Source: Shewanella psychromarinicola | Lineage (GTDB): Bacteria; Pseudomonadota; Gammaproteobacteria; Enterobacterales; Shewanellaceae | Reading direction: 5' to 3' | DNA length: 64,000 nt | Assembly: GCF_003855155.1 (NCBI RefSeq) | Contig: NZ_CP034073.1 | Span: forward strand, 1,798,001-1,862,000 | Notes under the pieces: model-generated | What the model was told of the DNA's origin: nothing | Seen by the model: the letters and a program-made list of their open reading frames with translations, nothing else | The model's database searches: none | Translations under genes and position numbers: made by a program | In this document: positions 17,909 through 26,720 of the stretch, in pieces | How the letters are laid out: the number at the start of each line of letters is the position of its first letter | Position numbering within the stretch: the first letter of the stretch is position 1

Positions 17909-19933
17909 ATGAAACAGGGTAAATACAAGCTAGCTGCACTCAGTGTGCTGCTTTGTCTTGGCGCTGTAGGTACTGTTAATGCAGGCGGAAAGGCAACAAG
18001 TGAAAAGTCGATGGGGCATACCGCATTAGAAGTAATTGAACATTCTAATGGTGTTGAAAAAACTAAAGGGGTTAAAACACTACAAGATTATATTGTTCAG
18101 GAAAAAGAATTATTTGATTTTCTTTTTCAAAATCACCCATTATTTAAATATCATGAAGAAGGTAATTTAATTGGTGAGTATCATGTAAGCGACCGGGGTG
18201 AAGAATATCTCGATACTGGTAATAGCCCTGTATATAGTGAAATGGTTGGTCGCCCAAGTGCGGTTCAATATCGTTTAGGCGCGAAATCAATTCTTGATTA
18301 TCCAAATAAGTTTGTTGGTCCTGAAAAATGTGGTGAATGTCATGCTGTCCAATATGAAGCATGGAGCCGCTCTCGTCATGCGAAGACAATTCGTTTCCCT
18401 GGCGACCATCCAGAAGTTGATAACGATCTTAAAAAGCCAATGTATGGCACTAAAGATACGTCTATCTTAGCTGACGGTATTACGCCTGATGCCATCTATG
18501 CAACTGTCGGTACGCCTCGTACTAAATATGGTTTCATCGATAGTTACCTTGTTCGTGGCACATACCATATTCGTGATGGTTTACTTATTGAAGGCACCGG
18601 TAAAATGGTCGCTGGTGGTAACCAATTCTCACGTGGTTGGGCCGAATGGTTAACCCCTGCCATGGCGGCAAAAATCAATGCTGTTATCCCTGAGTTCCCA
18701 GCCACTAACGACGGTAAAGCTTTTGGCGCAAGTGGTTCTCATCAAATCGGCATGAGCTCATACGGAGCGAAATACGAAAAAGAAATGCTGTTCCAACCAG
18801 CAAGTTCTTATTGTGAAGTGTGCCATAGCTTCAAGTTTGATTTCCAATCTAAAGATGAATACTTTGCCGCATTAGGCGACCCTAAAAAACTACAAGAACA
18901 TACTATTTCTAAAGGTATTGCCTGTGAAGAGTGTCATGGCGCTGGGGGTCACTTAGACGGTGGGAATGGCGGCGGAATGCCTTCTAACTGTGAGCGTTGT
19001 CATCAACGTTTTAATTTTGTACCTGATTTAGCTAAAACAGAGAAAGGTAAAGAGAAGTTAGAGTATGCATTTGGTGTGAAAATGAAGTCTGCATGTCCAT
19101 CATGTGGTACTGAAGGTTCGCAAATGTTCGCTTCTATGCATTATGAAAAAGGCATGCGTTGTTCTACTTGTCATGATCCACATGAAGTAACAAGCAACGA
19201 TTGGAAGTCTGGTTATACCAAACCAAAAATGAAGAAAGAGTGCTCTGATTGTCATGCTGCACAAGCTGAAATCGTAGAGAACACTAAGTCTCATAGCGAA
19301 CAAACCTGTACAAGTTGTCATATGCCGAACATGGGTAGTTGTGAAAACTTCACTGCTATGCAGTTCCCTGACCAAGCAGGCTTCGACGCGGTGCGTAAGT
19401 CGCATATGTGGAAGATTGAAATAGATCCAACTAATAAGACTCTTAACCCGCCTGAAGGTGAGCCTCGTGTATCAAGTACTAAAGGTTGGACTGTTGCTAA
19501 AAATGCAAACGGTAATAACTACTTAGACTTAATGTGGTCATGTGCACGTACTGCAATCTCTGATGATAACGTTGTTAATGGCAAAGGTTGTCATAGTCAG
19601 TTCCAATCCGAACTCGATCCAAGCTTACATTACGAAGACCAACAAGAGATTTATGGTGAAGTGATGAAGTGGCAAACACCGATTAAAGACACCTACGCTC
19701 AGGTTGTGGTTGCACTGGATGGTATCGATAAACTGCTAGAAGTCACTAAATTATCCGTTGAAGATAAATCACAAGTACTTTTACTTACTGATAAAGCTCA
19801 AGATGCTGTAACGCTTCTTAAGAAAGACGGTTCTTGGGGGGTGCATGGTGCACGTTATAGCCAAAAACGTATCGATGCTGCGATGACATATGTCACCCAA
19901 GCTCAAGCAATTATCAATAAAAATAGTATGTAA
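17909..19933 (+). CDS. sirA: SirA, octahaem c-type dissimilatory sulfite reductase
   Basis: 674 residues with signal peptide [20 protein letters not shown], continuing to about TVNA; the start is chosen for AGGA eight bases upstream (ATGs at 17888-17894 are alternatives). Seven CXXCH sites begin at residues 141, 302, 339, 361, 418, 445 and 467. The eighth is the atypical CX15CH: C545, C561, H562, ending GKGCH. Three further cysteines carry no haem motif: C396 and C399 (ACPSCG) and C478 (GSCEN). In the related Wolinella MccA two cysteines bind Cu(I) beside the active haem, and these residues are the candidates. It reduces sulfite to sulfide in the periplasm. A hairpin follows the gene. Confidence 0.95.
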   Translation: MKQGKYKLAALSVLLCLGAVGTVNAGGKATSEKSMGHTALEVIEHSNGVEKTKGVKTLQDYIVQEKELFDFLFQNHPLFKYHEEGNLIGEYHVSDRGEEYLDTGNSPVYSEMVGRPSAVQYRLGAKSILDYPNKFVGPEKCGECHAVQYEAWSRSRHAKTIRFPGDHPEVDNDLKKPMYGTKDTSILADGITPDAIYATVGTPRTKYGFIDSYLVRGTYHIRDGLLIEGTGKMVAGGNQFSRGWAEWLTPAMAAKINAVIPEFPATNDGKAFGASGSHQIGMSSYGAKYEKEMLFQPASSYCEVCHSFKFDFQSKDEYFAALGDPKKLQEHTISKGIACEECHGAGGHLDGGNGGGMPSNCERCHQRFNFVPDLAKTEKGKEKLEYAFGVKMKSACPSCGTEGSQMFASMHYEKGMRCSTCHDPHEVTSNDWKSGYTKPKMKKECSDCHAAQAEIVENTKSHSEQTCTSCHMPNMGSCENFTAMQFPDQAGFDAVRKSHMWKIEIDPTNKTLNPPEGEPRVSSTKGWTVAKNANGNNYLDLMWSCARTAISDDNVVNGKGCHSQFQSELDPSLHYEDQQEIYGEVMKWQTPIKDTYAQVVVALDGIDKLLEVTKLSVEDKSQVLLLTDKAQDAVTLLKKDGSWGVHGARYSQKRIDAAMTYVTQAQAIINKNSM

Positions 19934-19940
19934 ATCAATA

Positions 19941-19968
19941 ATGGTTTCCCGCAATAGCGGGAAGCCAT
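19941..19968 (+). terminator. intercistronic hairpin after sirA
   Basis: ATGG-t-TTCCCGC pairs with GCGGGAA-g-CCAT around an AATA loop. Only a few T follow, so it may partly terminate or protect the sirA message and so lower expression of the downstream genes. Confidence 0.5.
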
Positions 19969-20019
19969 TTACCGATATTCCGACATCGCTGTGATGACGA
20001 GATATGTAGAGAGAATGTA

Positions 20020-20451
20020 ATGAAAAAACTACTTAGCACCATTTTGATTTCAGTGTCGTTGTTAGTCGTATTTAACACTCCAGTATTCGCTGGCGGCGGC
20101 GGAGAGATGACTCTTGCTCCAGTATATGACATTCAGCTTAACCCGATCTCAATGCGTGAGGCTGAGACGTTAATAGGCAAAGAGGATGTTTATTTTTTTG
20201 ATGTGAACACGATGGAGTTATGGGCTGAAGGATATATTCCGGGTGCTATTTATTTCAACGTTAAAAATTGGAAAAAACTACTTCCAAAAAATAAGGATGC
20301 CGTAATGATTTTCTACTGTGCAAATCCTTTATGCACTTCCAGCGCAATGGCGGCCAGAGAAACTGTGAAAATCGGTTATACCGGCGTTAGGCATATGAGC
20401 GAGGGCATTTATGGATGGCGCTTATCAGGTAGGCCAACAGAGAAACCATAA
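20020..20451 (+). CDS. periplasmic rhodanese-like protein in sir operon
   Basis: 143 residues: signal peptide ending PVFAGGGG, then one rhodanese domain (ISMREAETLIGKEDVYFFDV, YIPGAIYFN). The active-site loop is MIFYCANPLCTSSAMAAR, with catalytic Cys in FYC and a second Cys five residues on. It lies 86 bases after sirA on the same strand. A thiol- or persulfide-handling role during sulfite/sulfide turnover, or delivery to SirA, is plausible; the sequence does not show which. Confidence 0.85.
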   Translation: MKKLLSTILISVSLLVVFNTPVFAGGGGEMTLAPVYDIQLNPISMREAETLIGKEDVYFFDVNTMELWAEGYIPGAIYFNVKNWKKLLPKNKDAVMIFYCANPLCTSSAMAARETVKIGYTGVRHMSEGIYGWRLSGRPTEKP

Positions 20452-20521
20452 CCCTTTATTTCAGATTAATAGCTATTGGTAATTTACTGATAGGTAAAAC
20501 TCAATAATGTGAGAATTCTTT

Positions 20522-21307
20522 ATGAAAAATCTTAGCAAAAGTGCGTTAACCATTGCGACGTGTATTTCGTTAGTACTATCAGCCAGCAGTGTTGCGAGTG
20601 ATGGATTGGCAAGTGATGTTGAAAAACAGTCTTATAGTATAGGCGCTTCGGTAGGTAATTATTTATCAAACCAAATTTTTAATCAAACAGAGCTAGGTGC
20701 AAAAGTCGACGTTCAAGACGTTATTGATGGAGTGATTGATGCGTTAAAAGATCAGCAAAAAATCACTGATGAGGACGTCATCACTTACTTGAATGAGCGA
20801 AGTGAATTATTGAATTTATTAAACACCCAAAAAGATGAAAAAATGGCGTTAGCAAGTCGTAAAGCTAGCGAAGATTATTTAACGAAAAACAAAGATAAAT
20901 CAGGTGTAAAAGTGACAGACACCGGTTTGCAGTATGAAGTGTTAACCCTTGGTGACGGTATTAAACCTAAGGCTGAAGATGTGGTGACAGTGAAATACAA
21001 AGGTTCATTGATTGATGGCACTGTCTTTGAAGAAACCACCGAACCAGTGCGTTTTGCATTGTTAACGGCTATTGACGGTTGGGAAGAAGGTTTACGTCTA
21101 ATGCCTGTTGGTTCAACTTTTCGATTCACTATTCCATCTGAGTTGGCTTACGGCGCAGAGGGCGCGGGTAATATTCCTGGTGAAACAGCCTTAGTGTTTG
21201 AGGTTGAGTTAGTTAAGTCCGAAAAACCAAGTGAAAAAGCCAAAGGAATGGGGCTGAGTGGTATGGGAATGGAAGGCATGATGAACCAATCAATAGCGGG
21301 TAAATAG
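20522..21307 (+). CDS. periplasmic FKBP-type peptidyl-prolyl cis-trans isomerase (FkpA-like)
   Basis: 261 residues. A signal peptide (ISLVLSASSVASDG) is followed by an FKBP_N dimerisation domain (DVEKQSYSIGASVGNYLSNQ) and the FKBP catalytic domain (VKVTDTGLQYEVLTLGDGIK; VKYKGSLIDGTVFEE; GWEEGLRLMPVGSTFRFTIP; ELAYG). A Met/Gly-rich tail (GMGLSGMGMEGMM) could bind metal. In the operon it is a likely folding helper for SirA, much as isomerases accompany other multihaem reductases. Confidence 0.88.
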   Translation: MKNLSKSALTIATCISLVLSASSVASDGLASDVEKQSYSIGASVGNYLSNQIFNQTELGAKVDVQDVIDGVIDALKDQQKITDEDVITYLNERSELLNLLNTQKDEKMALASRKASEDYLTKNKDKSGVKVTDTGLQYEVLTLGDGIKPKAEDVVTVKYKGSLIDGTVFEETTEPVRFALLTAIDGWEEGLRLMPVGSTFRFTIPSELAYGAEGAGNIPGETALVFEVELVKSEKPSEKAKGMGLSGMGMEGMMNQSIAGK

Positions 21308-21351
21308 CCTAGTTAACGTAACAACTTATTCAATTCAAAGAAGAGACACTT

Positions 21352-22092
21352 ATGAATATTCTGGCCTTAGGTATTGCAATATGTCTGAGTATATTTATCG
21401 GACTCTTCTGGCTTCATCACAGTGCATACAACCGTAATTTGAGCAGTACTGTGGTGAAAAATAATAGCAGAGTGACTAAAGGTGTTAGCAAGGCTGTAAA
21501 CGTTGAACTTGATGAGTTCAATGGTCTTGCTACCGCTCATTATCCTTTTGGGATGTCAGTCATCGTGTTGATCTTTTCGATATCTATTTATGCCAGTGGA
21601 GGACATTTTCAAGGTTGGGATCAGGGTAGAGTTGATGACAATGTGGATTATCTTGTCGCTGCTAACATCACGAAAGGGCGGATGCAAGTTGAGCAACAAC
21701 CACAAGATGAAAGGGCACTTATGGCGTTAGCGCAGTCTTATGCCGAAGGCGGCTTATATGCTGACTCGGTCGGGACGCTAACCCAGCTTATTTCTTTGGT
21801 CGGCAACGACGCTGAACTCTTAGGGATGAAAGCAACATCAATGTATTACCGTGATACTCGCACATTCGGGCCTGAAACAAAGCAAGTGATTGATACCGCT
21901 TTGTCTATCCAAAGTGACGAGCTTCATACTCGAATGCTACTTGCAACAGACGCTTACTTAAATGGTGAGTATGCAATAGCCATCGAGCATTGGCAGATTT
22001 TACTAACAAACCAATCTCAACCTTTTAATCGACAATCTATTACTAATGCAATTATAAAAGCCGAATTTCAATTGGACGAAGTGAATCAATAA
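21352..22092 (+). CDS. sirG: TPR apocytochrome c chaperone, CcmI-like (probable SirG)
   Basis: 246 residues. There are two membrane helices (residues ~1-22 and ~65-85) with a cytoplasmic loop between them, as in CcmI. A periplasmic TPR region follows (DERALMALAQSYAEGGLYADSVGTL; AELLGMKATSMYYRD; LLATDAYLNGEYAIAIEHWQILL). CcmI-type proteins hold the apocytochrome C-terminus for the haem lyase. Shewanella oneidensis SirG is described as a second apocytochrome chaperone acting with SirE; this gene fits that role by position and fold. The symbol is assigned on that basis. Confidence 0.75.
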   Translation: MNILALGIAICLSIFIGLFWLHHSAYNRNLSSTVVKNNSRVTKGVSKAVNVELDEFNGLATAHYPFGMSVIVLIFSISIYASGGHFQGWDQGRVDDNVDYLVAANITKGRMQVEQQPQDERALMALAQSYAEGGLYADSVGTLTQLISLVGNDAELLGMKATSMYYRDTRTFGPETKQVIDTALSIQSDELHTRMLLATDAYLNGEYAIAIEHWQILLTNQSQPFNRQSITNAIIKAEFQLDEVNQ

Positions 22093-22161
22093 TTTCGTCA
22101 TTTGAATTTACAGCCGAACCAATAAATACCTGTCAGCCAATGCTGATATAGGGAGGGTGTT

Positions 22162-22869
22162 GTGAGTGAGAATATAGAGAGACGGAGGTTTCTAAAAGGT
22201 GTTGGGGCTGCTTCTTTAATTTGGGGACCGATGGGTTGTACCTCAGTTGAAGACGACAGTTCTAATACGAATAAACCTCATTATGTCATGGTGTTTGATC
22301 AAAACAAATGTACTGGATGTGGAGAGTGCAAGCTGGCTTGTAATACAGCAAACAACTTACCTGAGGGGAAGTCAAAGTGTTTGATGGAACATCAATCGGG
22401 TGGAGTAGAAGGTAAAGCTTGCCCACACTGTGGTAAAGACAAATGTAACTGCGAACGTAAGTTTGTACGTGTTTCTTGTCAACAGTGTAAAAATGCACCA
22501 TGTGTCAGTGTATGCCCAACTGGTGCAGCACATAGAGATCCTAAAACTGGGATTGTGACCATGGATAAAAGTAAGTGTGCCGGTTGTAAATATTGTATTG
22601 GCGCCTGTCCTTATAATGCTCGTTTCATAAATGAAGATACCAATGTCGCTGATAACTGTGATTTTTGTTTAAGTAGCAAGTTATCAAAAGGCGAGTTACC
22701 AGCATGTGTACAGCTATGTAAATATGACGCATTGGTTTTTGGTGATATTAACGACCCAAACTCATATGTGAATAAATTATTGGCAGTCAAAGACTCTGTT
22801 CGTATGAAACCTCAGTTTGGTACTGAGCCGAGTTTACGTTACATACCAGTCGTTAAATTGGGGGTATAA
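22162..22869 (+). CDS. sirC: SirC, periplasmic iron-sulfur electron transfer protein (NrfC-like)
   Basis: 235 residues from a GTG with GGGAGGG four bases upstream. A Tat-type signal (RRRFLKGVGAASLIW) leads into four [4Fe-4S] sets: CTGCGECKLAC; CQQCKNAPCVSVCP; CAGCKYCIGACPYNARF; and CDFC with CVQLCKYDA. Between the first and second sets is an extra Cys cluster, C87-x2-C90-x4-C95-x-C97, absent from standard NrfC as I know it. It takes electrons from the membrane partner SirD and passes them to SirA. It ends one base before the sirD ATG. Confidence 0.92.
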   Translation: MSENIERRRFLKGVGAASLIWGPMGCTSVEDDSSNTNKPHYVMVFDQNKCTGCGECKLACNTANNLPEGKSKCLMEHQSGGVEGKACPHCGKDKCNCERKFVRVSCQQCKNAPCVSVCPTGAAHRDPKTGIVTMDKSKCAGCKYCIGACPYNARFINEDTNVADNCDFCLSSKLSKGELPACVQLCKYDALVFGDINDPNSYVNKLLAVKDSVRMKPQFGTEPSLRYIPVVKLGV

Positions 22870-22870
22870 G

Positions 22871-23818
22871 ATGGACGGTTCAATGGAATTCACCATGGGG
22901 TTATCCAAAGGGATAGCGTGGCCATGGCCTATTGCAGTGTACTTGTTTTTAGCAGGGATCTCTGGTGGTGCTTTAGTTGTTGCGTTAGCTCTTCGGTTTA
23001 TTAAATGCCAAACCGCTAACACACCTTTGTATAAAGCTGCCGCGTTAATTTCGTTCGTTACGATAAGTTTAGGTATGTTATGTCTAGTGTTAGATTTAAC
23101 TAACCCTATGTTCTTCTGGCGTATTTTGGTGTTTTACAATTTAACTTCAGTAATGTCACTTGGGGTTATCGCGCTTTGTGCTTATATCCCATTAACAGCG
23201 GTGTTGTGTCTTTATGCCTTTGAAGATGACATAAAAGCTATTAAGGGGTTAAGCATACTATTGCCACTTATTAGTATGTTGAAGCCAATTCGTCGTCCAT
23301 TAGAATTATTAACTTTGATTCTTGCTATGTCGGTTTGTGCATATACAGGCTTCTTAATTTCAGCACTAATTCGTTTCCCACTGATTAATACTGCAGTGTT
23401 ACCTGCATTATTTATCGCATCTGGTATTTCTGCTGGTGCAGCAGCATCAAAAATGGTGTCGGTTTTAGTGTTTAAAGAAGACTTACACAGTAGTGAGTTA
23501 AAGCTGTTACACGGTGCAGAATGGCCGATCATGATTACTGAAATTTTGTTTATTGTGATGATTGCCATGTCACTTGCTACGGGTAATGAAGGTGCGCAAT
23601 CTGCATTTTCTGCATTTACTAGTGGTGTATGGGCTAACTTGTTCTGGGTTGGGGTAGTTGGGGTTGGTTTCTTAGGCCCCATCTTACTTAACTTTGCCAC
23701 AGGTAGAACCTTTAGCCATTCAGCCAAAGCGTTCTACTTATCAGGTGTATGTGTCATTAGTGGCATGATGTGCCTACGTTTGTTCATCTTATATGCGGGG
23801 CAAACTTACGGTATTTAA
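22871..23818 (+). CDS. sirD: SirD, NrfD/PsrC-like menaquinol-oxidising membrane subunit
   Basis: 315 residues, about eight transmembrane helices, of the NrfD family (WPWPIAVYLFLAGISGGALVV, typical helix-1 signature; LDLTNPMFFWRI). It oxidises menaquinol and hands electrons to SirC. The true start is the ATG at 22871, directly after the sirC stop. A GC-rich hairpin follows the stop, separating it from the copper module. Confidence 0.92.
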   Translation: MDGSMEFTMGLSKGIAWPWPIAVYLFLAGISGGALVVALALRFIKCQTANTPLYKAAALISFVTISLGMLCLVLDLTNPMFFWRILVFYNLTSVMSLGVIALCAYIPLTAVLCLYAFEDDIKAIKGLSILLPLISMLKPIRRPLELLTLILAMSVCAYTGFLISALIRFPLINTAVLPALFIASGISAGAAASKMVSVLVFKEDLHSSELKLLHGAEWPIMITEILFIVMIAMSLATGNEGAQSAFSAFTSGVWANLFWVGVVGVGFLGPILLNFATGRTFSHSAKAFYLSGVCVISGMMCLRLFILYAGQTYGI

Positions 23819-23849
23819 TCAGTTTTGAGGGCTGCCCTTTATTAATTGA

Positions 23850-23873
23850 CTCCCCCGCTGCTTTTAGGGGGAG
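23850..23873 (+). terminator. GC-rich hairpin after sirD
   Basis: CTCCCCC (23850-23856) pairs with GGGGGAG (23867-23873), followed by CTCTTTC. It is a plausible partial terminator between the sirA-D genes and the NosL-like gene. Confidence 0.6.
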
Positions 23874-23912
23874 CTCTTTCAATGTGATTGTTTACTGTTA
23901 AGTGTGAATTAT

Positions 23913-24437
23913 ATGAATAGAATTTATGTTTTACTGTTGTTTATCCCGATGCTATTTGCTTGCGGCCCTCAAAATGATGGGCTAACAATGCACAACTCTC
24001 AGGCTATTCACGATCATGACCGTTGTCATATGTGCGGCATGATGATCACAAAATACCCAGGACCTAAAGGTGAGGTGTTGTTAAAAAATAGTGATGTAAT
24101 CCCCAAGTTTTGCTCAACTAGAGACATGTTCAATTTTATTTTACAGCCGGAGAATCAACGGCAAGTAAGCCAAGTTTATGTGCATGATATGGCAAAAACA
24201 TCATGGGAAATGCCTAAAGATGATTCCTTTATTGATGGAGTAAAGGCTTGGTATGTTTATGGCTCGAATCGTAAAGGTGTTATGGGGCCTTCCGTTGGCT
24301 CATTTAGTAGTGCAGATGCAGCGCAAAATTTCGCTAATGAGTTTGGCGGTGCAGTGTTGGCATATGATGAGATCACACTCGAAGTATTAGGTGAAGGAAT
24401 GTCGCACGAAAAGGGCATGTCACACAAAAAAACATGA
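23913..24437 (+). CDS. NosL-like copper-binding lipoprotein
   Basis: 174 residues from the ATG at 23913. Lipoprotein signal with lipobox LFAC. The NosL core is clear: DHDRCHMCGMMITKYPGPKG and the conserved FCSTRDMFNF. The C-terminus carries a Met/His-rich repeat (EGMSHEKGMSHKK), probably extra copper ligands. NosL binds Cu(I) in nitrous oxide reductase assembly. There is no nosZ in this window, so copper delivery to the SirA site is the likely task. Confidence 0.9.
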   Translation: MNRIYVLLLFIPMLFACGPQNDGLTMHNSQAIHDHDRCHMCGMMITKYPGPKGEVLLKNSDVIPKFCSTRDMFNFILQPENQRQVSQVYVHDMAKTSWEMPKDDSFIDGVKAWYVYGSNRKGVMGPSVGSFSSADAAQNFANEFGGAVLAYDEITLEVLGEGMSHEKGMSHKKT

Positions 24438-24517
24438 GTCATTAATGCTAGTCTCAAATAAAGTGGCTTTTTATAAGGTCACTTTCATTGGGCACTATTA
24501 CGTTTGAGTAGAGTGGT

Positions 24518-25795
24518 ATGACAATGAGACTTGCTAGTTTGTTATCTATTTTTATGGGCATACTCATTCTGCCAAGTACTGCTGCTGAAATACAGGTGAA
24601 AGATCCACTAAGCTTACAACTAAAAATTCAGCAAGCACATTCTTATGACACGTTAGTCTTGCATCCAGCCGTTTTTCAGGGGCAATTTATCATAGATAAA
24701 CCGCTCATTATTATTGGTAAGCCCGGCGCAGAAATAGACGCGTTGGGTTATGGCAGTGCAATAACGATAGCAAGCTCAGATGTTAAGCTTCGATCGTTAA
24801 AAATTGTCAATTGGGGGGCAGACCAATATGAGCTAAATGCCGCAATATTAATTAACGACGGCATTAATAATGTGTTAATTGAAAATAACGAATTATGGGG
24901 TCCAAGCTTTGGTATTCGAGCAGATAATGGTGATTTTTTATCGATTAAAAACAATGTGATTACTGGTAGCAGCCAAGGACATATTTTGGACAGAGGAGAT
25001 GGTATTTACTTAAAGCGGGTCGATAATGCCGTCATTCAATTCAACGAGATTAAACATGTGAGAGATGGCATTTATCTTGAGTCAGGTAAGTATAGTTTGG
25101 TGAGCGATAATTACTTTGTTAACCAGCAATATGGCTTGCACTATATGTATACCGCTCATGATGAAGCATTTAATAATTATGCTGAAGATGTTGATGGTGG
25201 TTTTGCATTAATGAGTTCTGAGAAAATCAAGTTACATCATAATCGAGTTCAATCGGCCCAACGTTTTGGTGTGTTACTGAACATGACTAATCACTCTGAA
25301 GTATCTGCAAACCGGGTCAATAAAATTGTTAATTCACATGCGAAAGTTGCGGGAAGTGAAGGCCGTGGGATGTTTATTTACGGTGCACGTGATAATGCAG
25401 TGTTTGATAATAATTTTTCCAATAGTGAGGTAGGTATTTATATGGCGATGGGCGGTGAAGGCAATAAGATTTACCGTAATCAATTTATTAATAACCAGGC
25501 TCAGGTTAAATATGTTGGTGATAGCCTCGTTGAGTGGAGTTATGAACGTCAGGGGAATTATTGGAGTCGTTTCATTGGTTGGGATCTGACGGGGAATGGT
25601 ATTAGTGAGCAGGCTTATCAGCCAAGTGATCAATTAGATCGTTTGTATTGGCTTTATCCAGAAGCGCAATTTCTATTAAAAAGTCCAGTCGCGCAACTAC
25701 TTCGCTGGACGCAACATCAATTTAAAATTATGCCTGAATCAGGAGTAATTGATAGTTTTCCTATGATGAGCCCCCCCCAAGTTGATAGATTATAA
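24518..25795 (+). CDS. NosD-like periplasmic beta-helix protein
   Basis: 425 residues with a signal peptide (SIFMGILILPSTAAE) and a right-handed parallel beta-helix of the CASH/NosD type (IENNELWGPSFGIRADNGDF; GDGIYLKRVDNAVIQFNEI; YGLHYMYTAHDEAF). NosD works with the NosFY ABC transporter in maturation of copper enzymes. It overlaps no neighbour, and NosF starts 13 bases after its stop. Confidence 0.9.
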   Translation: MTMRLASLLSIFMGILILPSTAAEIQVKDPLSLQLKIQQAHSYDTLVLHPAVFQGQFIIDKPLIIIGKPGAEIDALGYGSAITIASSDVKLRSLKIVNWGADQYELNAAILINDGINNVLIENNELWGPSFGIRADNGDFLSIKNNVITGSSQGHILDRGDGIYLKRVDNAVIQFNEIKHVRDGIYLESGKYSLVSDNYFVNQQYGLHYMYTAHDEAFNNYAEDVDGGFALMSSEKIKLHHNRVQSAQRFGVLLNMTNHSEVSANRVNKIVNSHAKVAGSEGRGMFIYGARDNAVFDNNFSNSEVGIYMAMGGEGNKIYRNQFINNQAQVKYVGDSLVEWSYERQGNYWSRFIGWDLTGNGISEQAYQPSDQLDRLYWLYPEAQFLLKSPVAQLLRWTQHQFKIMPESGVIDSFPMMSPPQVDRL

Positions 25796-25808
25796 AGGTA
25801 ATCATTAT

Positions 25809-26711
25809 ATGCAAGATACCACTGCAATTTTAGTCACTCATTTAGTTAAACAATACGGCGATTTTTTGGCCGTTGATGATATCAGTCTCACTGTTAATGC
25901 TGGAGAAACATTGGCTTTACTCGGTCATAACGGTGCAGGTAAATCTAGTTTAATCAAAATTTTGCTTGGTATTGTCCCTGCCACGTCGGGTGAAATCTCG
26001 ATGTTAGGAACGGTGCTTAAAAATGAAAAGCAACACCGGAAAATTAACTTGGGTTATTTACCTGAAAATATCTCGCTTTACGAGAAGTTAACCGGAAAAG
26101 AAGTACTGGAATATTTTGCTTCATTAAAGGGTGTTGCTAAAAATCAGGTGGTTAAGGTGCTCGAAGAGTTTGGTTTGGGTCAGGTGCAGAATAAGCCTGT
26201 TAGAACCTATTCAAAAGGCATGAAGCAACGCTTAGGCTTTGCACAGGCCATTTTGTCTGAGCCTGATATTTTACTACTTGATGAGCCTACAGTCGGGCTT
26301 GATCCTCAAGCGTCGCTATTTATGTATCAAAAAATTGCCGAACTTAAACGGCAAGGCTGCGCTATTGTTGTGTGCACTCATGAGCTCGCAGTGGTTGAAG
26401 GTAATATCGATCGTGCATTTATTATGGCCAATGGTAAAAAGCTAGCAAGTGGCCGGTTAGAGGAGTTACGTCAAGCCGCGGATCTTAAGGTGCATTTTAC
26501 AGGCGATGATATCCTTGATGCCATTGCCCATGATGATTTTCTATCAAGATTAGCAACCAATAATCAGTTATGGGTTCATCAAGTTGATAAGCCGAGGATT
26601 ATTAAGTACCTCACTTCACATCGTGGGGCCTATAACTTTTCAATTGAAGAGCCTGATTTAAGTGATATTTATCATCACTTCATGAATCTTCATCAACACA
26701 AAGCGGCATAA
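25809..26711 (+). CDS. NosF-like ABC transporter ATPase
   Basis: 300 residues: Walker A GHNGAGKSS, Q-loop region NLGYLPENISLYEKL, signature YSKGMKQRLGFAQAI, Walker B ILLLDEPTVGLD, H-loop VVCTHE, and a C-terminal domain of ~80 residues typical of NosF. It energises the NosY permease encoded next. Start at 25809 after AAAGG. Confidence 0.92.
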   Translation: MQDTTAILVTHLVKQYGDFLAVDDISLTVNAGETLALLGHNGAGKSSLIKILLGIVPATSGEISMLGTVLKNEKQHRKINLGYLPENISLYEKLTGKEVLEYFASLKGVAKNQVVKVLEEFGLGQVQNKPVRTYSKGMKQRLGFAQAILSEPDILLLDEPTVGLDPQASLFMYQKIAELKRQGCAIVVCTHELAVVEGNIDRAFIMANGKKLASGRLEELRQAADLKVHFTGDDILDAIAHDDFLSRLATNNQLWVHQVDKPRIIKYLTSHRGAYNFSIEEPDLSDIYHHFMNLHQHKAA

Positions 26712-26720
26712 GGGGCTGTG

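Noticed and set aside
23212..23727. 171-codon ORF antisense to sirD
   Set aside because: Shadow of the membrane protein coding frame.
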